This document shows positions 35,651 to 45,270 of a stretch of DNA of 64,000 nucleotides, one piece after another (the stretch's first letter is position 1; every line of letters begins with the position of its first letter). The stretch covers positions 1 through 64,000 of the forward strand of contig NZ_JAHBGC010000010.1 of the NCBI RefSeq assembly GCF_018390645.1. The letters run 5' to 3'. The notes beneath the pieces are model-generated. The model made no database searches. It was not told the origin of the DNA and worked only from the letters and a program-made list of their open reading frames with translations. Position numbers and translations under genes: made by a program. This DNA is from Ancylobacter dichloromethanicus. GTDB taxonomy: Bacteria > Pseudomonadota > Alphaproteobacteria > Rhizobiales > Xanthobacteraceae.

Positions 35651-36627
35651 GCGCGCTGCTTTCCGTACAGGGGCTGCGCGTCGAGATCGCCCAGCGCCAT
35701 CGCGTGCTCACCGCCGTCGACGACGTGTCGTTCGACATAGCGGCGGGCGAGATCCTCGGCGTGGTTGGCGAGTCCGGCGCCGGCAAGTCGGTCACCGGCA
35801 CCGCCGTTCTCGGCCTGCTGGAGCGGCCGGCCTATCAGGCGGCGGGGCGCATCCTGTTCGACGGTCGGCGGATCGACACGCTGGACGAGGACGCCATGCG
35901 TGCCTTGCGCGGCAGGGAGATCGCCGCCGTCTTCCAGGACCCGCTGACCAGCCTCGACCCGCTGATGACCATCGGCGACCAGCTTGTCGAAACCATGCGC
36001 ACCCATCTCGACCTGACGCAGGCCGAGGCGGTGGAGCGCGCCGCGCGTCTGCTGGCAGAGGTCGGCATTCCCGCGCCGCGCGAGCGGCTCGCGAGCTACC
36101 CGCACGAGATGTCCGGCGGCATGCGCCAGCGCGTGGTGCTGGCGCTCGCTTTCTGCTGCGAGCCGCGCCTGATCATCGCCGACGAGCCGACGACGGCGCT
36201 GGACGTGTCGATACAGGCGCAGATCCTCGATCTGCTGCGCGCCATGTGCCGCGAGCGCGGCACTGCGGTGATGCTGGTGACGCACGATATGGGCGTGATC
36301 GCCGAAGTCACCGACCACGTCGCGGTGATGTATGCCGGCCGGCTGGTCGAAGTCGGTCCGACCCGCCGGCTGCTCGCCGCGGCGGCCCATCCCTATACGC
36401 GCGGGCTGATGGCCTCGATCCCCGACATGTACCGGCGGGATGAGGAGCTGATGCAGATTCCCGGCTCCATGCCCCGTCTCGACGCGCCGGTGCCGGGCTG
36501 CGCCTTCCATCCCCGCTGCCCGCAGGCGCTCGCGCGCTGCGCCGGCGAACGGCCACCGAGCTTCACCACCGGGGCGTCGCAGGTCGCCTGCTGGCTCGCC
36601 GACCCCGCCGGGCGGAGTGCGGCGTGA
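35647..36627 (+). CDS. ABC importer ATPase (DppD type)
   Basis: 326 residues. Walker [10 protein letters not shown], signature MSGGMRQR, Walker [13 protein letters not shown] and H-loop THDMGVIAE are present. The C-terminal Cys-rich oligopeptide-type extension ([15 protein letters not shown]) is normal for Dpp/Opp ATPases, which may bind an Fe-S cluster. Confidence 0.93.
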   Translation: MSALLSVQGLRVEIAQRHRVLTAVDDVSFDIAAGEILGVVGESGAGKSVTGTAVLGLLERPAYQAAGRILFDGRRIDTLDEDAMRALRGREIAAVFQDPLTSLDPLMTIGDQLVETMRTHLDLTQAEAVERAARLLAEVGIPAPRERLASYPHEMSGGMRQRVVLALAFCCEPRLIIADEPTTALDVSIQAQILDLLRAMCRERGTAVMLVTHDMGVIAEVTDHVAVMYAGRLVEVGPTRRLLAAAAHPYTRGLMASIPDMYRRDEELMQIPGSMPRLDAPVPGCAFHPRCPQALARCAGERPPSFTTGASQVACWLADPAGRSAA

Positions 36628-37682
36628 TGGTGGCGAAGGACACGATCCTCTCGGTCGACCGGCTCACCGTGCGCTTCGACGCCTCGCCGCCGCTGCTGAA
36701 GCGGCTGGTCACCGGCGCCGGCCGGCGCACCGTGCATGCGGTGGAGGAGGTCGATTTCGAGGTGGCGCGGGGCTCCACCTTCGCGCTGGTCGGCGAATCC
36801 GGCTGCGGCAAGTCGACCATCGCCCGCACCATTGCCGGCATCCAAGCGCCTACAGGGGGCAGCATCTCCTTCATGGGCGTGGACATTGCCGGCTTCCGCA
36901 CCCGCCACGCCGCCATGCCTTACCGGCGCAACCTGCAGATGATCTTCCAGGACCCTTATGCCAGCCTGAACCCGCGCTGGCGGATCGGCCGCATCGTCGC
37001 CGAGCCTATCCTGACTCATGGCCTGATGAAGCCTGGGGCGGCGCTCAAGGCGCGGGTGGCCGAGTTGCTGGAGACGGTCGGCCTGTCCCCCGGCGACACC
37101 GCCAAGTTTCCGCACCAGTTCTCCGGCGGCCAGCGCCAGCGCATCTCTATCGCCCGGGCGCTGGCGTCCAACCCGGCTTTCGTCGTCTGCGACGAGCCGA
37201 CCTCGGCGCTCGACGTCTCGGTGCAGGCGCAGATTCTCAACCTGATGAAGAGGCTGCAGCGCGAGCGGGGGCTGACCTATCTGCTGATCTCGCACAACCT
37301 CGCCGTGGTTGCCCACATGGCCGACGCGATGGGGGTGATGTATCTCGGCCGGCTGGTGGAGCAGGGCAATGCCGCACAGATCCTCGCCCGGCCGCTGCAT
37401 CCCTATACGCGGCTGCTGCTCGACACCGTGCCCAACCCTCGCGCGCCCAACCGTGCCCGCGCCCGGCTTTCCGGCGAGGTGCCGAGCCCGCTCGCCCCGC
37501 CTTCCGGCTGCGCCTTCCACCCGCGCTGCCCGCTGGCCAATGCGCGCTGCGCCCGCGAGCGGCCCCAGCCGATCCGCGTCGAGGCGGCTCTCGTCGCCTG
37601 CCATGCCGTGGAGGAGGGGCGGCTGCCGTCCCGCCCGCGGGCCAATGAGAACTGCCTCGCCATCCCGGGAGATGCCGCGTGA
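36627..37682 (+). CDS. ABC importer ATPase (DppF type)
   Basis: 351 residues. Walker A GESGCGKST, signature FSGGQRQR, Walker B FVVCDEPTSALD, and the DppF-type C-terminus with [15 protein letters not shown]. The start is at 36627 (overlapping the previous stop by one base) or the GTG at 36624; GGAG at 36614-36617 suits either. Confidence 0.92.
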   Translation: MVAKDTILSVDRLTVRFDASPPLLKRLVTGAGRRTVHAVEEVDFEVARGSTFALVGESGCGKSTIARTIAGIQAPTGGSISFMGVDIAGFRTRHAAMPYRRNLQMIFQDPYASLNPRWRIGRIVAEPILTHGLMKPGAALKARVAELLETVGLSPGDTAKFPHQFSGGQRQRISIARALASNPAFVVCDEPTSALDVSVQAQILNLMKRLQRERGLTYLLISHNLAVVAHMADAMGVMYLGRLVEQGNAAQILARPLHPYTRLLLDTVPNPRAPNRARARLSGEVPSPLAPPSGCAFHPRCPLANARCARERPQPIRVEAALVACHAVEEGRLPSRPRANENCLAIPGDAA

Positions 37683-39181
37683 AGACCACCATCCTCAACT
37701 GCCATGCCCTGACAGGGGAGAACGCCACTCCGACGCCCGCGCCGGTCGATATCGAGATCGAGGGCCGGCTCATCACCGAGGTTCGCCCGGCTGGCGCACG
37801 CGAACCCGCCGCCGGCACGGTGATCGACGGGCGCGAGCTTTTGATCGCCGCCGGCCTCATCAACGGCCACCACCACAGCCATGAGGGCTTCTACAAGGGC
37901 CGCAAGGACAACCTGCCGCTCGAGCTCTGGATGAACTATGTCCGCCCGCTCAAGCCGATCGAGCTGACGCCGCGCGACGTCTATCTGCGCACCATGATCG
38001 GCGCCATCGAGGCGGTGAGGAGCGGCACCACCACGCTGTGCGACGACACCAACCAGAGCCCGCGCATCCGCCCGGACCATGTCGAGCAGGTGTTCCAGGC
38101 CTATGAGGACATCGGCATCCGCGCCAATGTCGGCATCACCCTGTTCGACAAGCCGTTCTTCCGCGCCGTGCCCTTTGTCGACGAGGAGTTTCCCAAGGAA
38201 CTGCTCGCCGAGTTCGACGGCACCCGCATGTATAGCGGCGCCGAGCTGCTGGACTTCGTGCGCGGGCTTGCGCGCGACCGCCATCCCTCGACCAACCGCG
38301 TCGCCTACATGGCCGCGCCGTCGGCGCCGCAGCGCTGCACCCAGGAATTCCTGCTCGACGTGCGCCGCATGGCCGATGATTTCGACCTCCCGCTGATGAT
38401 CCATGTGCAGGAGACTCGGATGCAGGTGGTGACCGGCCATCTGTTCTACGGCTCGACCATGATCGAATATCTCCACCGCATCGGCTTCATGAAGCCGAAG
38501 ACGGCGTTCATCCACGGCATCTGGCTGAACCCCCGCGAGATCGACCTTCTCGCCAGCACCGGCGTGTCGATCCAGCACAACCCGCCCTCCAATCTGAAGG
38601 TCGGCTCGGGCCTCGCCCCGGTGCGCGCGCTGCTGAAGGCGGGGGTGAATGTGAGCCTCGGCACCGATGGCTGCGGTTCGATCGAGGGCACCGACATGCA
38701 GAACGCGCTTTATCTCTCGGCGCTGCTGCAGAAGCTGCGCGGCGACCACACCGACTGGGTCGGCGCCGAGGAGGCGTTCCATGCCGCCACCATGGGCGGC
38801 GCCCGGGCGCTGGGCCGCGGGCAGGAGCTCGGCGCTGTGGAGGCGGGGCGCGTCGCCGACATCGTCGGTTACCGGCTCGACCGCATCCCCTTCACTCCGC
38901 TCAACAATGCGGTGAACCAGCTGGTCTATGCGGCGAGCCGGGCCGAGGTCGATCTCGTCATGGTCGATGGCGAGGTGATCGAGCGTGACGGCAAGCTGAC
39001 CCGCATCGACGAGGCGGCGATCATCGAGGAGATCCGCGAGGCGCACAGCCGTATCGAGCCGCAGCTCTCCGCCTCGGAGGCCGATGTCGAGCGCATCTCG
39101 CCCCATTACGAGCGCATCTACCGCCGCTGCCAGTGCATGAACATCGCTGCCGACACCTATCCCGCCCGCCTCAGCCATTGA
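37679..39181 (+). CDS. TRZ/ATZ-type amidohydrolase (second copy)
   Basis: 500 residues. The metal site is complete: HHHSH in [11 protein letters not shown] (residues about 60-65), His in MIHVQETRM, His in FIHGIWLN and Asp in [14 protein letters not shown]. It belongs to the same broad family as the gene at 24736 but is clearly divergent, with an N-terminal stretch [16 protein letters not shown] typical of SsnA/guanine-deaminase-like proteins. It starts with GTG overlapping the ATPase stop, GGGAG 7 bases upstream. Placement behind the importer suggests it acts first on the imported substrate. Confidence 0.9.
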   Translation: MKTTILNCHALTGENATPTPAPVDIEIEGRLITEVRPAGAREPAAGTVIDGRELLIAAGLINGHHHSHEGFYKGRKDNLPLELWMNYVRPLKPIELTPRDVYLRTMIGAIEAVRSGTTTLCDDTNQSPRIRPDHVEQVFQAYEDIGIRANVGITLFDKPFFRAVPFVDEEFPKELLAEFDGTRMYSGAELLDFVRGLARDRHPSTNRVAYMAAPSAPQRCTQEFLLDVRRMADDFDLPLMIHVQETRMQVVTGHLFYGSTMIEYLHRIGFMKPKTAFIHGIWLNPREIDLLASTGVSIQHNPPSNLKVGSGLAPVRALLKAGVNVSLGTDGCGSIEGTDMQNALYLSALLQKLRGDHTDWVGAEEAFHAATMGGARALGRGQELGAVEAGRVADIVGYRLDRIPFTPLNNAVNQLVYAASRAEVDLVMVDGEVIERDGKLTRIDEAAIIEEIREAHSRIEPQLSASEADVERISPHYERIYRRCQCMNIAADTYPARLSH

Positions 39182-39189
39182 GTGACATC

Positions 39190-39780
39190 ATGCCCCGTCC
39201 CGCCGATTTCCACGCCCGCGCCATCGAGGTGCTGCACGACGCCAATGAGGCGGCCTGGCGCGAGAGCGACCCCGAGGAAGGGGTGCGCCATTTCACCAAT
39301 GCCACGCGCGGTCTGCTCGGCGATCCGGACGCGGTGAACCAGCCGGGCGCGCTGAAGCCGGGCGAGACCCAGTTCGTCGTCTCCGCCTGCTTCTTCATCG
39401 CCCCGAGCCGCGACCACATGATCGTGTTCGCCGACAATTTCGGCCTCGGACGGGCCCGCATCTCGGTCACCGACAGCCGGCCCGGTCACGCGGTGCAGAC
39501 GAAACAGGCGGCGGTGGTGCCGAACACCGATGTCGACCCGATCTTCCGCCAGATCATCAAGACCGGGCGCGTCGGCTGCTCGATCTATGTGCCCGTGATG
39601 TGGAAAGGCGAGGTGATCGGCATGTTCAATACCGCCTCGCAGGCCCGCTACATCTATGACGAGACCGACATGCGGGTGCAGAAGCTGTTCGCCGCCTGCG
39701 CTTCCGCGGTCTGGATGGGCCTGGGCGGGCCCGAGCGGGTCGCCGACGTCGCGGCAAGCCTGGGGCCGTGGAACGGGTAA
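39190..39780 (+). CDS. Stand-alone GAF-domain protein (second copy)
   Basis: 196 residues, one GAF domain at about 50-180 (QFVVSACFFIAPSRDHMIVF, then CSIYVPVMWKGEVIGMFNT). No effector domain is attached. It follows the amidohydrolase by 8 bases as the last gene of the Dpp-type operon, mirroring the amidohydrolase-GAF order of the Pot-type operon. Sequence similarity between the two GAF proteins is low, so one may not simply be a recent copy of the other. Ligand and role are unknown. Confidence 0.8.
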   Translation: MPRPADFHARAIEVLHDANEAAWRESDPEEGVRHFTNATRGLLGDPDAVNQPGALKPGETQFVVSACFFIAPSRDHMIVFADNFGLGRARISVTDSRPGHAVQTKQAAVVPNTDVDPIFRQIIKTGRVGCSIYVPVMWKGEVIGMFNTASQARYIYDETDMRVQKLFAACASAVWMGLGGPERVADVAASLGPWNG

Positions 39781-39816
39781 GACGTCATCAAGGCCGGCGG
39801 CCCGATCGTCGAGGGA

Positions 39817-40749
39817 TCAGCGGGATAGCCAGGCATCCAGTTGCTGGCGGTCCGGCATCCCGTCCTGCGCTCCGGTCGCGAGACAGGCCATCGAGGCCGC
39901 GGCGCAGGCGCGGCGCAGAGCCGCATCGAGGTCTGCACGCGAGCCTAGGTCTGCAGGCGAGCCGAGTTCGCTGGCAAGCACACCGACGAAGGTATCGCCG
40001 GCGCCCGTGGTGTCGACCGGGGTGACGGGAGGCGCCGGCGTGTGGCGCACCGTTCCGTCCGGCAGGCAGGCAAACGCACCGGAAGCACCGGCGGTGACGA
40101 CGCAGACCATCCCGCCCCGGCGGGCGACAAGCTGCCCCGCCGCCTCAATGTCCGTCGCGCCGCCGAGCGCGCGGGCCGCCATGAGCGCCTCGATCTCGTT
40201 CACGACGAAGATATCCGTGGTCGCGAGGATGTCGCGCAGCGCCGCCTCGGACAGGCCGGCCGGCGCGGGGGCGAGGTTCCACAGCACCCGGCCGCCCGCC
40301 GCCTTCACCTTGCGCGCGGCGGCGAGGCTCGCCTTTGGTGGCACCTCCATCTGCATCACTGCCAGCGTGCCGGGGCCGATTTCCCGATCGGGCAGGTCGC
40401 TGGCCTCCACCGCGCCATTGGCGCCGCTCGCGACCGTGATGGCGTTCTCGCCGGCGGCGTCGACGGTGATGAAGGCGCAGCCGGTCGGCTCGGTGGCGGT
40501 GACAATTGCGCCGGTGTCGACGCCATTGGCGGCGAGATTGGCGCGGCAGGCTTGCCCGAACGCGTCGCCGCCGACGCGGCCGATCATCGCCACGCGGCCG
40601 CCCATCCGCGCCGCCGCCACCGCCTGGTTGGCACCCTTGCCACCGAACAGCGTGCGGTATCCCGGCGACAGCACGGTTTCCCCCGGCCGTGGAATGGCGG
40701 CGACGGAGGCGACGAGGTCCATGTTGATCGAGCCGAAGACAAGGATCAT
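39817..40749 (-). CDS. PfkB-family sugar kinase (ribokinase-like)
   Basis: 310 residues. It has the ribokinase signature GGKGANQAVAAARMGG (about 37-52) and the catalytic anion hole DTTGAGDTFVG with Asp as base. It phosphorylates a sugar or sugar-like alcohol with ATP. It is the last gene of an eight-gene minus-strand operon with an importer and RpiB. True ribokinase is likely but another pentose or tetrose kinase is possible. GAGGAG lies 7 bases upstream. Confidence 0.88.
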   Translation of the reverse strand: MILVFGSINMDLVASVAAIPRPGETVLSPGYRTLFGGKGANQAVAAARMGGRVAMIGRVGGDAFGQACRANLAANGVDTGAIVTATEPTGCAFITVDAAGENAITVASGANGAVEASDLPDREIGPGTLAVMQMEVPPKASLAAARKVKAAGGRVLWNLAPAPAGLSEAALRDILATTDIFVVNEIEALMAARALGGATDIEAAGQLVARRGGMVCVVTAGASGAFACLPDGTVRHTPAPPVTPVDTTGAGDTFVGVLASELGSPADLGSRADLDAALRRACAAASMACLATGAQDGMPDRQQLDAWLSR

Positions 40750-40775
40750 GCGCGTCTCCTCACCGCCCGCCGGTT

Positions 40776-41222
40776 TCAGCCTTCGGCATCCATCTGGTGC
40801 AGCTTCTCCACCCGACGGCGGAATTCCTCGTCGGTGGAGAATTCGGCGGCGAGATAGGAGGTCACGAGATCCTGCGCCAGCCAGGGGCCGATGATCTGAG
40901 CGCCGATGCACATGACGTTGACGTCATCATGCTCGACCGACTGGTGGGCGGAATGGATGTCGTGGCACACGGCGGCGCGGATGCCCTTCATCTTGTTGGC
41001 GGCGATGGAGGCGCCGACGCCGGTGCCGCAGACCATGATGCCGCGCTCGGCCTCGCCGGAGGTGACCTTCGCCGCCACCTGGCGGGCGATGTCGGGGAAG
41101 TCGACCGGCTTGTCGTCATACGAGCCGACATCGATCACCTCGTGCCCGAGGCCGCGTATGTGGTCGATGACGGCGCCCTTCAGCGACCAGCCGGCATGAT
41201 CGGATCCAATGACAAGGCGCAT
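40776..41222 (-). CDS. rpiB: RpiB/LacAB-family sugar-phosphate isomerase
   Basis: 148 residues, normal for RpiB. The active-site Cys65 (MVCGTGVGASI) and the motif HDIHSAHQSVEHDDVNVMCIG are intact. It interconverts aldose and ketose phosphates such as ribose-5-P/ribulose-5-P; related enzymes act on erythrulose-4-P or allose-6-P. Its position between a kinase and an importer suggests the latter, catabolic role. AGGAAA lies 8 bases before the start. Confidence 0.88.
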   Translation of the reverse strand: MRLVIGSDHAGWSLKGAVIDHIRGLGHEVIDVGSYDDKPVDFPDIARQVAAKVTSGEAERGIMVCGTGVGASIAANKMKGIRAAVCHDIHSAHQSVEHDDVNVMCIGAQIIGPWLAQDLVTSYLAAEFSTDEEFRRRVEKLHQMDAEG

Positions 41223-41250
41223 GTTGTGTTTCCTTGAAGTGCGGGAAGGC

Positions 41251-41276
41251 GGCGGCGCCGGTTCGCGGGCGCCGCC
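41251..41276 (-). terminator. Intra-operon hairpin after the binding-protein gene
   Basis: GGCGGCGCC (41251-41259) and GGCGCCGCC (41268-41276) form a perfect 9-bp GC stem with an 8-base loop and no T tract, 22 bases past the binding-protein stop. Such hairpins often stabilise the 3' end of binding-protein mRNA or attenuate downstream genes. Confidence 0.6.
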
Positions 41277-41297
41277 GGTTGGAGGCGGTGGAAGCGA

Positions 41298-42098
41298 TCA
41301 GCTGGCGCCGCGCATGTTCTCCGGCAGGTCGGTGCCGTGATATTTCTTGTAGATCGCGTTCAGCTTGCCGTTGGCGATGTTGGTGGCGATCCATTCATTG
41401 AGCTTCGCGACCAGGTGCGGCTCGCCCTTCTTCACGCCCATGGCGAGATTGAAGGTCGTGATCAGTACCTTCGGCTCGAACGGGCGGGCGGGATTCTTCA
41501 CGCCGATCTGGTTGACGATGGTGCCCGAGGTGGCGATGAAATCGGCCTGGCCGGTCACCGCCGCAGTCACCATGGTGGCGTCGTCGTCATAGCGCGCCAC
41601 CTCGAAACCGCCGCCATCCTTGGCGCGGTTGGTGAGGGCGGTGTCCTGGGTGGTGCCGCGCGACACGGCGATGGTCTTGCCCTTCAGGCCGTCCCAGTCC
41701 TTGACCTCGATCGACTTGAGCCCACCGACCACCGATTCCAGAGCGGCATAGGGGTCGGTGAAGTCGATCACCTTGGCCCGCTCGGGGGTGACAGAGAGGG
41801 TAGAGATGACCACGTCCGCCTTGTTGGTCTGCAGGTTGGGAATGCGGGTGGCGCCGGTGGTCTGGACCCACTCGATCTCAAGGCCGAGGTCCTTGGCGAG
41901 AAGCTCGGCGGTGTCCACGTCGGAGCCGGTCGGCTTCATGCTGGCGTCCATCATCCCGGAGGGCGGAATGGCGAGGTCGGTGGCGATGCGGATCTTCTTC
42001 GCCGCCATGATGTTGTCGAGCAGGTCGGCCCGGGCGACGGTGCCGCCGAGGAAGCATGCTGCCGCCACGGCGGCCGCGAACATCGTATGCTTGATCAT
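41298..42098 (-). CDS. Polar-amino-acid-type periplasmic binding protein
   Basis: 266 residues. A signal peptide (about 1-24, ARA-DLL) precedes a family-3 binding domain (KKIRIATDLAIPPSGMMD, then SVTPERAKVIDFTDPY). Family members usually bind amino acids, opines or related zwitterions, but the neighbours here are sugar-phosphate enzymes. GGGAG lies upstream of the ATG. Confidence 0.92.
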   Translation of the reverse strand: MIKHTMFAAAVAAACFLGGTVARADLLDNIMAAKKIRIATDLAIPPSGMMDASMKPTGSDVDTAELLAKDLGLEIEWVQTTGATRIPNLQTNKADVVISTLSVTPERAKVIDFTDPYAALESVVGGLKSIEVKDWDGLKGKTIAVSRGTTQDTALTNRAKDGGGFEVARYDDDATMVTAAVTGQADFIATSGTIVNQIGVKNPARPFEPKVLITTFNLAMGVKKGEPHLVAKLNEWIATNIANGKLNAIYKKYHGTDLPENMRGAS

Positions 42099-42131
42099 GC
42101 GTCTCTCCCTTGTTTACTTTGTTTTGAAGGC

Positions 42132-42890
42132 TCAGAGCCCCGTGCCGACGAACTGCGCGAGTTCGGGCGTGGAGGGCGATGAGAGGATGTCGGCCGATCC
42201 CGCTTCGTGGACCTTGCCCTTGTGCATGAACACCACCTGGTCGGCGATGCCGCGCGCGAAGCTCATCTCATGGGTGACCAGAACCATGGTCATGCCCTCG
42301 GTAGCGAGCGCCTCGATGACCTTCAGCACCTCGCCGGTAAGTTCCGGGTCGAGCGCCGACGTCACCTCGTCGAACAGCATCACCTTGGGCTGCATGGCGA
42401 GCGAGCGGGCGATGGCGGCGCGCTGCTGCTGGCCGCCGGAGAGCTGCTCGGGATAGGCGTGCAACTTCTCCTCCAGCCCCACCTGGGCCAGCACCTTGGC
42501 GGCGAGGGCGCGGGCCTCGGCCTTCGGCACCTTCTTTACCGAATGCGGGGCGAGGGTGATGTTCTCCTCGATGGTGAGGTGGGGAAACAAATTGTAGCTC
42601 TGGAACACGATGCCGACGTCCTGGCGCAGCGCCCGCACGTCGAGCCGGGCATCATCGACCCGCCGGCCGCAGACCTCGATCTCGCCATTGTCGATGGTCT
42701 CGAAGCGGTCGATGCAGCGCAGCGCGGTGCTCTTGCCCGACCCCGAGCGGCCGATGAGCACCATCACCTCGCCGCGCGGGACGGTGAAGCTGACGCCGTC
42801 GAGCACCTTGAGCGGGCCGAAGCTTTTGTGGACGTTGCGCAGCGCCACGACCGGCGCGGCGGCTGCGGGAGGGGCGGAATGGGCGTTCAT
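42132..42890 (-). CDS. Polar-amino-acid-type ABC ATPase (GlnQ family)
   Basis: 252 residues. Walker A GRSGSGKST, signature LSGGQQQR, Walker B VMLFDEVTSALD and H-loop THEM are present; the last is the THEM variant typical of GlnQ/HisP. AAGGA lies 8 bases before the start at 42890. Confidence 0.93.
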   Translation of the reverse strand: MNAHSAPPAAAAPVVALRNVHKSFGPLKVLDGVSFTVPRGEVMVLIGRSGSGKSTALRCIDRFETIDNGEIEVCGRRVDDARLDVRALRQDVGIVFQSYNLFPHLTIEENITLAPHSVKKVPKAEARALAAKVLAQVGLEEKLHAYPEQLSGGQQQRAAIARSLAMQPKVMLFDEVTSALDPELTGEVLKVIEALATEGMTMVLVTHEMSFARGIADQVVFMHKGKVHEAGSADILSSPSTPELAQFVGTGL

Positions 42891-42921
42891 GGGCGGTTTC
42901 CTTCGCTGTCCCCGGGCCGTG

Positions 42922-43584
42922 TCACGCAAGTGCCGGCTTCTTCTGGAGGGCCGTGCGCTCCAGCCGGCGGCTGAGGCGCGAGAGCGGGTAGCAGAGCGAG
43001 AAGTAAACAACGGCGATGATCGAGTAGATGATGAACGGCTCGAACAGCGAGTTGTTGATGATTTGGCCCGACCGCGTCAGTTCGACGAAGCCGACCACCG
43101 AGGCGAGCGAGGTGTTCTTGATGATCTGCACCATGAAGCCGACGGTGGGCGGCGTGGCGATGCGGATGGCCTGCGGCAGGATGACCTTGATCATGCGCTG
43201 GCCGCGCGACAGAGCGAGGCCTTCGGCCGCCTCCCATTGCTGCTTCGGCACCGCCTCGATGCAGCCGCGCCAGATCTCGCCGAGATAGGCGGCGACGAAG
43301 ATCGTCATCGAGGCGCCGGCGGCCAGCAGCGGCGAGATGTTGAAGCCGATCGCCGCCAGCCCGAAGAAGGACAGGAACATGATGACCAGCAGTGGCGTGC
43401 CCTGGATAAGTTGCACATAGCTGGCCGCGAGCAGGCGCACGGCGCGGCTCGACGAGACCCGGCCTAGCGCGACCAGGAAGCCGAAGGTGCCGCCGCCGAC
43501 CAGCGCGATGGCGGAAAGCCCTACGGTCCAGAGCGCGCCATGGGCGAGGAAGAGCAGATGATTGATGTTCAGATCGCCGCCCAT
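42922..43584 (-). CDS. Polar-amino-acid-type ABC permease 1
   Basis: 220 residues with about five helices. The EAA loop is EAAEGLALSRGQRM and the N-terminal half has RGTPLL-like QGTPLLVIMF. The start at 43584 is chosen over 43590 because GAGGAG sits 7 bases before it. Confidence 0.91.
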   Translation of the reverse strand: MGGDLNINHLLFLAHGALWTVGLSAIALVGGGTFGFLVALGRVSSSRAVRLLAASYVQLIQGTPLLVIMFLSFFGLAAIGFNISPLLAAGASMTIFVAAYLGEIWRGCIEAVPKQQWEAAEGLALSRGQRMIKVILPQAIRIATPPTVGFMVQIIKNTSLASVVGFVELTRSGQIINNSLFEPFIIYSIIAVVYFSLCYPLSRLSRRLERTALQKKPALA

Positions 43585-43594
43585 GATCATCTCC

Positions 43595-44278
43595 TCACAG
43601 CGGGGTGCCGAGACGGCGGCGGCGCGGGAACAGCGCCAGCCCCAGCAGCCAGAAGCCGAACCGCATGACGAAGGACAGCGCGATGTAGATGAACGCGACG
43701 ACGATGTAGGTCTCGAAGGAGCGGTAGGTCTCGGACTGGATGTAGTTGGCGACCGCGGTCAGTTCCTCGGCCGAAATCTGCGAGGTGACCGAGGAGGCCA
43801 GCATGAGCAGCACGAACTGGCTGGTGAGCGCGGGGTAGACCCGCTCGATGCCTGGCCAGATGATGACATGCCAGTAGATCTGCGCCCTGGAGAGGCCGAG
43901 CCCTTCCGCCGCCTCGATCTGCCCCTTGTGGATGGAATCGAAGCCCGCCCGCATGATCTCCGTCGTGTAGGCGCCGACATTGATGGTCAGCGCCACGGCG
44001 GCGACGGTGAAGGCGGAGAATTTCAGCCCGAGGCTGGAAAGGCCGAAATAGACCAGGAAGATCTGCACCAGCAGCGGCGTGTTGCGGATCGCCTCGACAT
44101 AGGCGCCGCACAGACGCTCCACCAGCGCATTGCCGCCGCGCCGGCCGATGGCGCCGAAAACGCCGATGGCCGCGCCGCAGATCACCGCGATGAAGGCGAG
44201 CTGAAGCGTCAGCGCCGCCCCGTCGAGCAGGGCGCGCCAGCGCTCCAGAACGACCGAGAAATCAAGTTCGAGACCCAT
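43595..44278 (-). CDS. Polar-amino-acid-type ABC permease 2
   Basis: 227 residues. It has RNTPLLVQIF and the EAA loop EAAEGLGLSRAQIY, both standard. It precedes the other permease by 10 bases. The ATG at 44278 has GGAG 8 bases upstream. Confidence 0.91.
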   Translation of the reverse strand: MGLELDFSVVLERWRALLDGAALTLQLAFIAVICGAAIGVFGAIGRRGGNALVERLCGAYVEAIRNTPLLVQIFLVYFGLSSLGLKFSAFTVAAVALTINVGAYTTEIMRAGFDSIHKGQIEAAEGLGLSRAQIYWHVIIWPGIERVYPALTSQFVLLMLASSVTSQISAEELTAVANYIQSETYRSFETYIVVAFIYIALSFVMRFGFWLLGLALFPRRRRLGTPL

Positions 44279-44331
44279 GGGGGAGGCTCCACCCAACTGT
44301 CCGGAAGGCGTGCGAGGTATCCGGCGACGGC

Positions 44332-45240
44332 TCAGCCATTGCCCGGGGGGCGTGGCTGGTTGGCCATGCGGTCATAGACGCGGAACAGCGCCTGGTTGCC
44401 GTTCGCGCCTTCGCCATGGGCGCGCGCCTCGACATACTGGCTGGTCACCAGCGCGGTCGCCGGCAGCGGCACGGAGAGCGCGAGCGCCTGTTCCTGCACG
44501 AGGCGCAGGTCCTTCAGCATCAGGTCGATGCGGAAGCCGGCCGCGTCGTCGCCGGCGATCATCGCCGGGCCGAGCTTGTCGAGCATCCACGAGGCGGCGG
44601 AACCGCCGAGAAGCACCTGCCGGAGCTGGTCGAGATCGACGCCGAAGGCGCGGCCGAGCGCGAGAGCCTCGCAGACCGCCTGGATGTTGATGCCGCAAAT
44701 GAGCTGGTTGCACAGCTTCACCGCCTGGCCGGCACCCGGTCCGCCGACATGGTTGATCGTCGTGCCCATCGCCGCGAAGAATGGCCGGGCGCGGGCAAAG
44801 GCATCGGCGTCGCCGCCGGCCATGATGGAGAGGGCTGCGTTCTTGGCCCCGACAGGGCCGCCGGAAACCGGGGCGTCGAGCAGGTCGATGCCCGCGCCCT
44901 TCAGTTCGGCCGCCATGCGCTGCACCGCCACCGGCGAGATGGTGCTCATGTCGACGACGAGCCGCCCGCGCGGTGGATCGGCCAGCAGGCCGCCGGCGCC
45001 GCGCACGACTTCTTCGACCTGCGGCGTGTCGGGCAGCATGGTGATGGCGATGTCGGCGTCGCGGGCTGCATCGGCGGGTCCGCTGGCCGCCTCGGCACCG
45101 AGCGCGACAAGAGCCTCGATGGCCGTCGGCACGACGTCGAACGCGCGCACGGCGAAGCCGGCTTCGAGGAGATTGCGTGCCATTTCGCGGCCCATCGTGC
45201 CGAGGCCGATGAAGCCGACGCTTCCTTGTTTCCGTCCCAT
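44332..45240 (-). CDS. Beta-hydroxyacid dehydrogenase (HIBADH/GarR/LtnD-like)
   Basis: 302 residues. The Rossmann motif GFIGLGTMGREMARNLLEAG, the substrate loop DAPVSGGPVGA and the catalytic Lys in GQAVKLCNQ are present. Members oxidise 3-hydroxyisobutyrate, tartronate semialdehyde or L-threonate with NAD(P). With the kinase and RpiB this fits a tetronate or sugar-acid pathway, which is inference. It is the first enzyme after the GntR regulator. Confidence 0.9.
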   Translation of the reverse strand: MGRKQGSVGFIGLGTMGREMARNLLEAGFAVRAFDVVPTAIEALVALGAEAASGPADAARDADIAITMLPDTPQVEEVVRGAGGLLADPPRGRLVVDMSTISPVAVQRMAAELKGAGIDLLDAPVSGGPVGAKNAALSIMAGGDADAFARARPFFAAMGTTINHVGGPGAGQAVKLCNQLICGINIQAVCEALALGRAFGVDLDQLRQVLLGGSAASWMLDKLGPAMIAGDDAAGFRIDLMLKDLRLVQEQALALSVPLPATALVTSQYVEARAHGEGANGNQALFRVYDRMANQPRPPGNG

Positions 45241-45270
45241 AGCATCCTGCGTTTTTTGTTGTGGCGAGGA

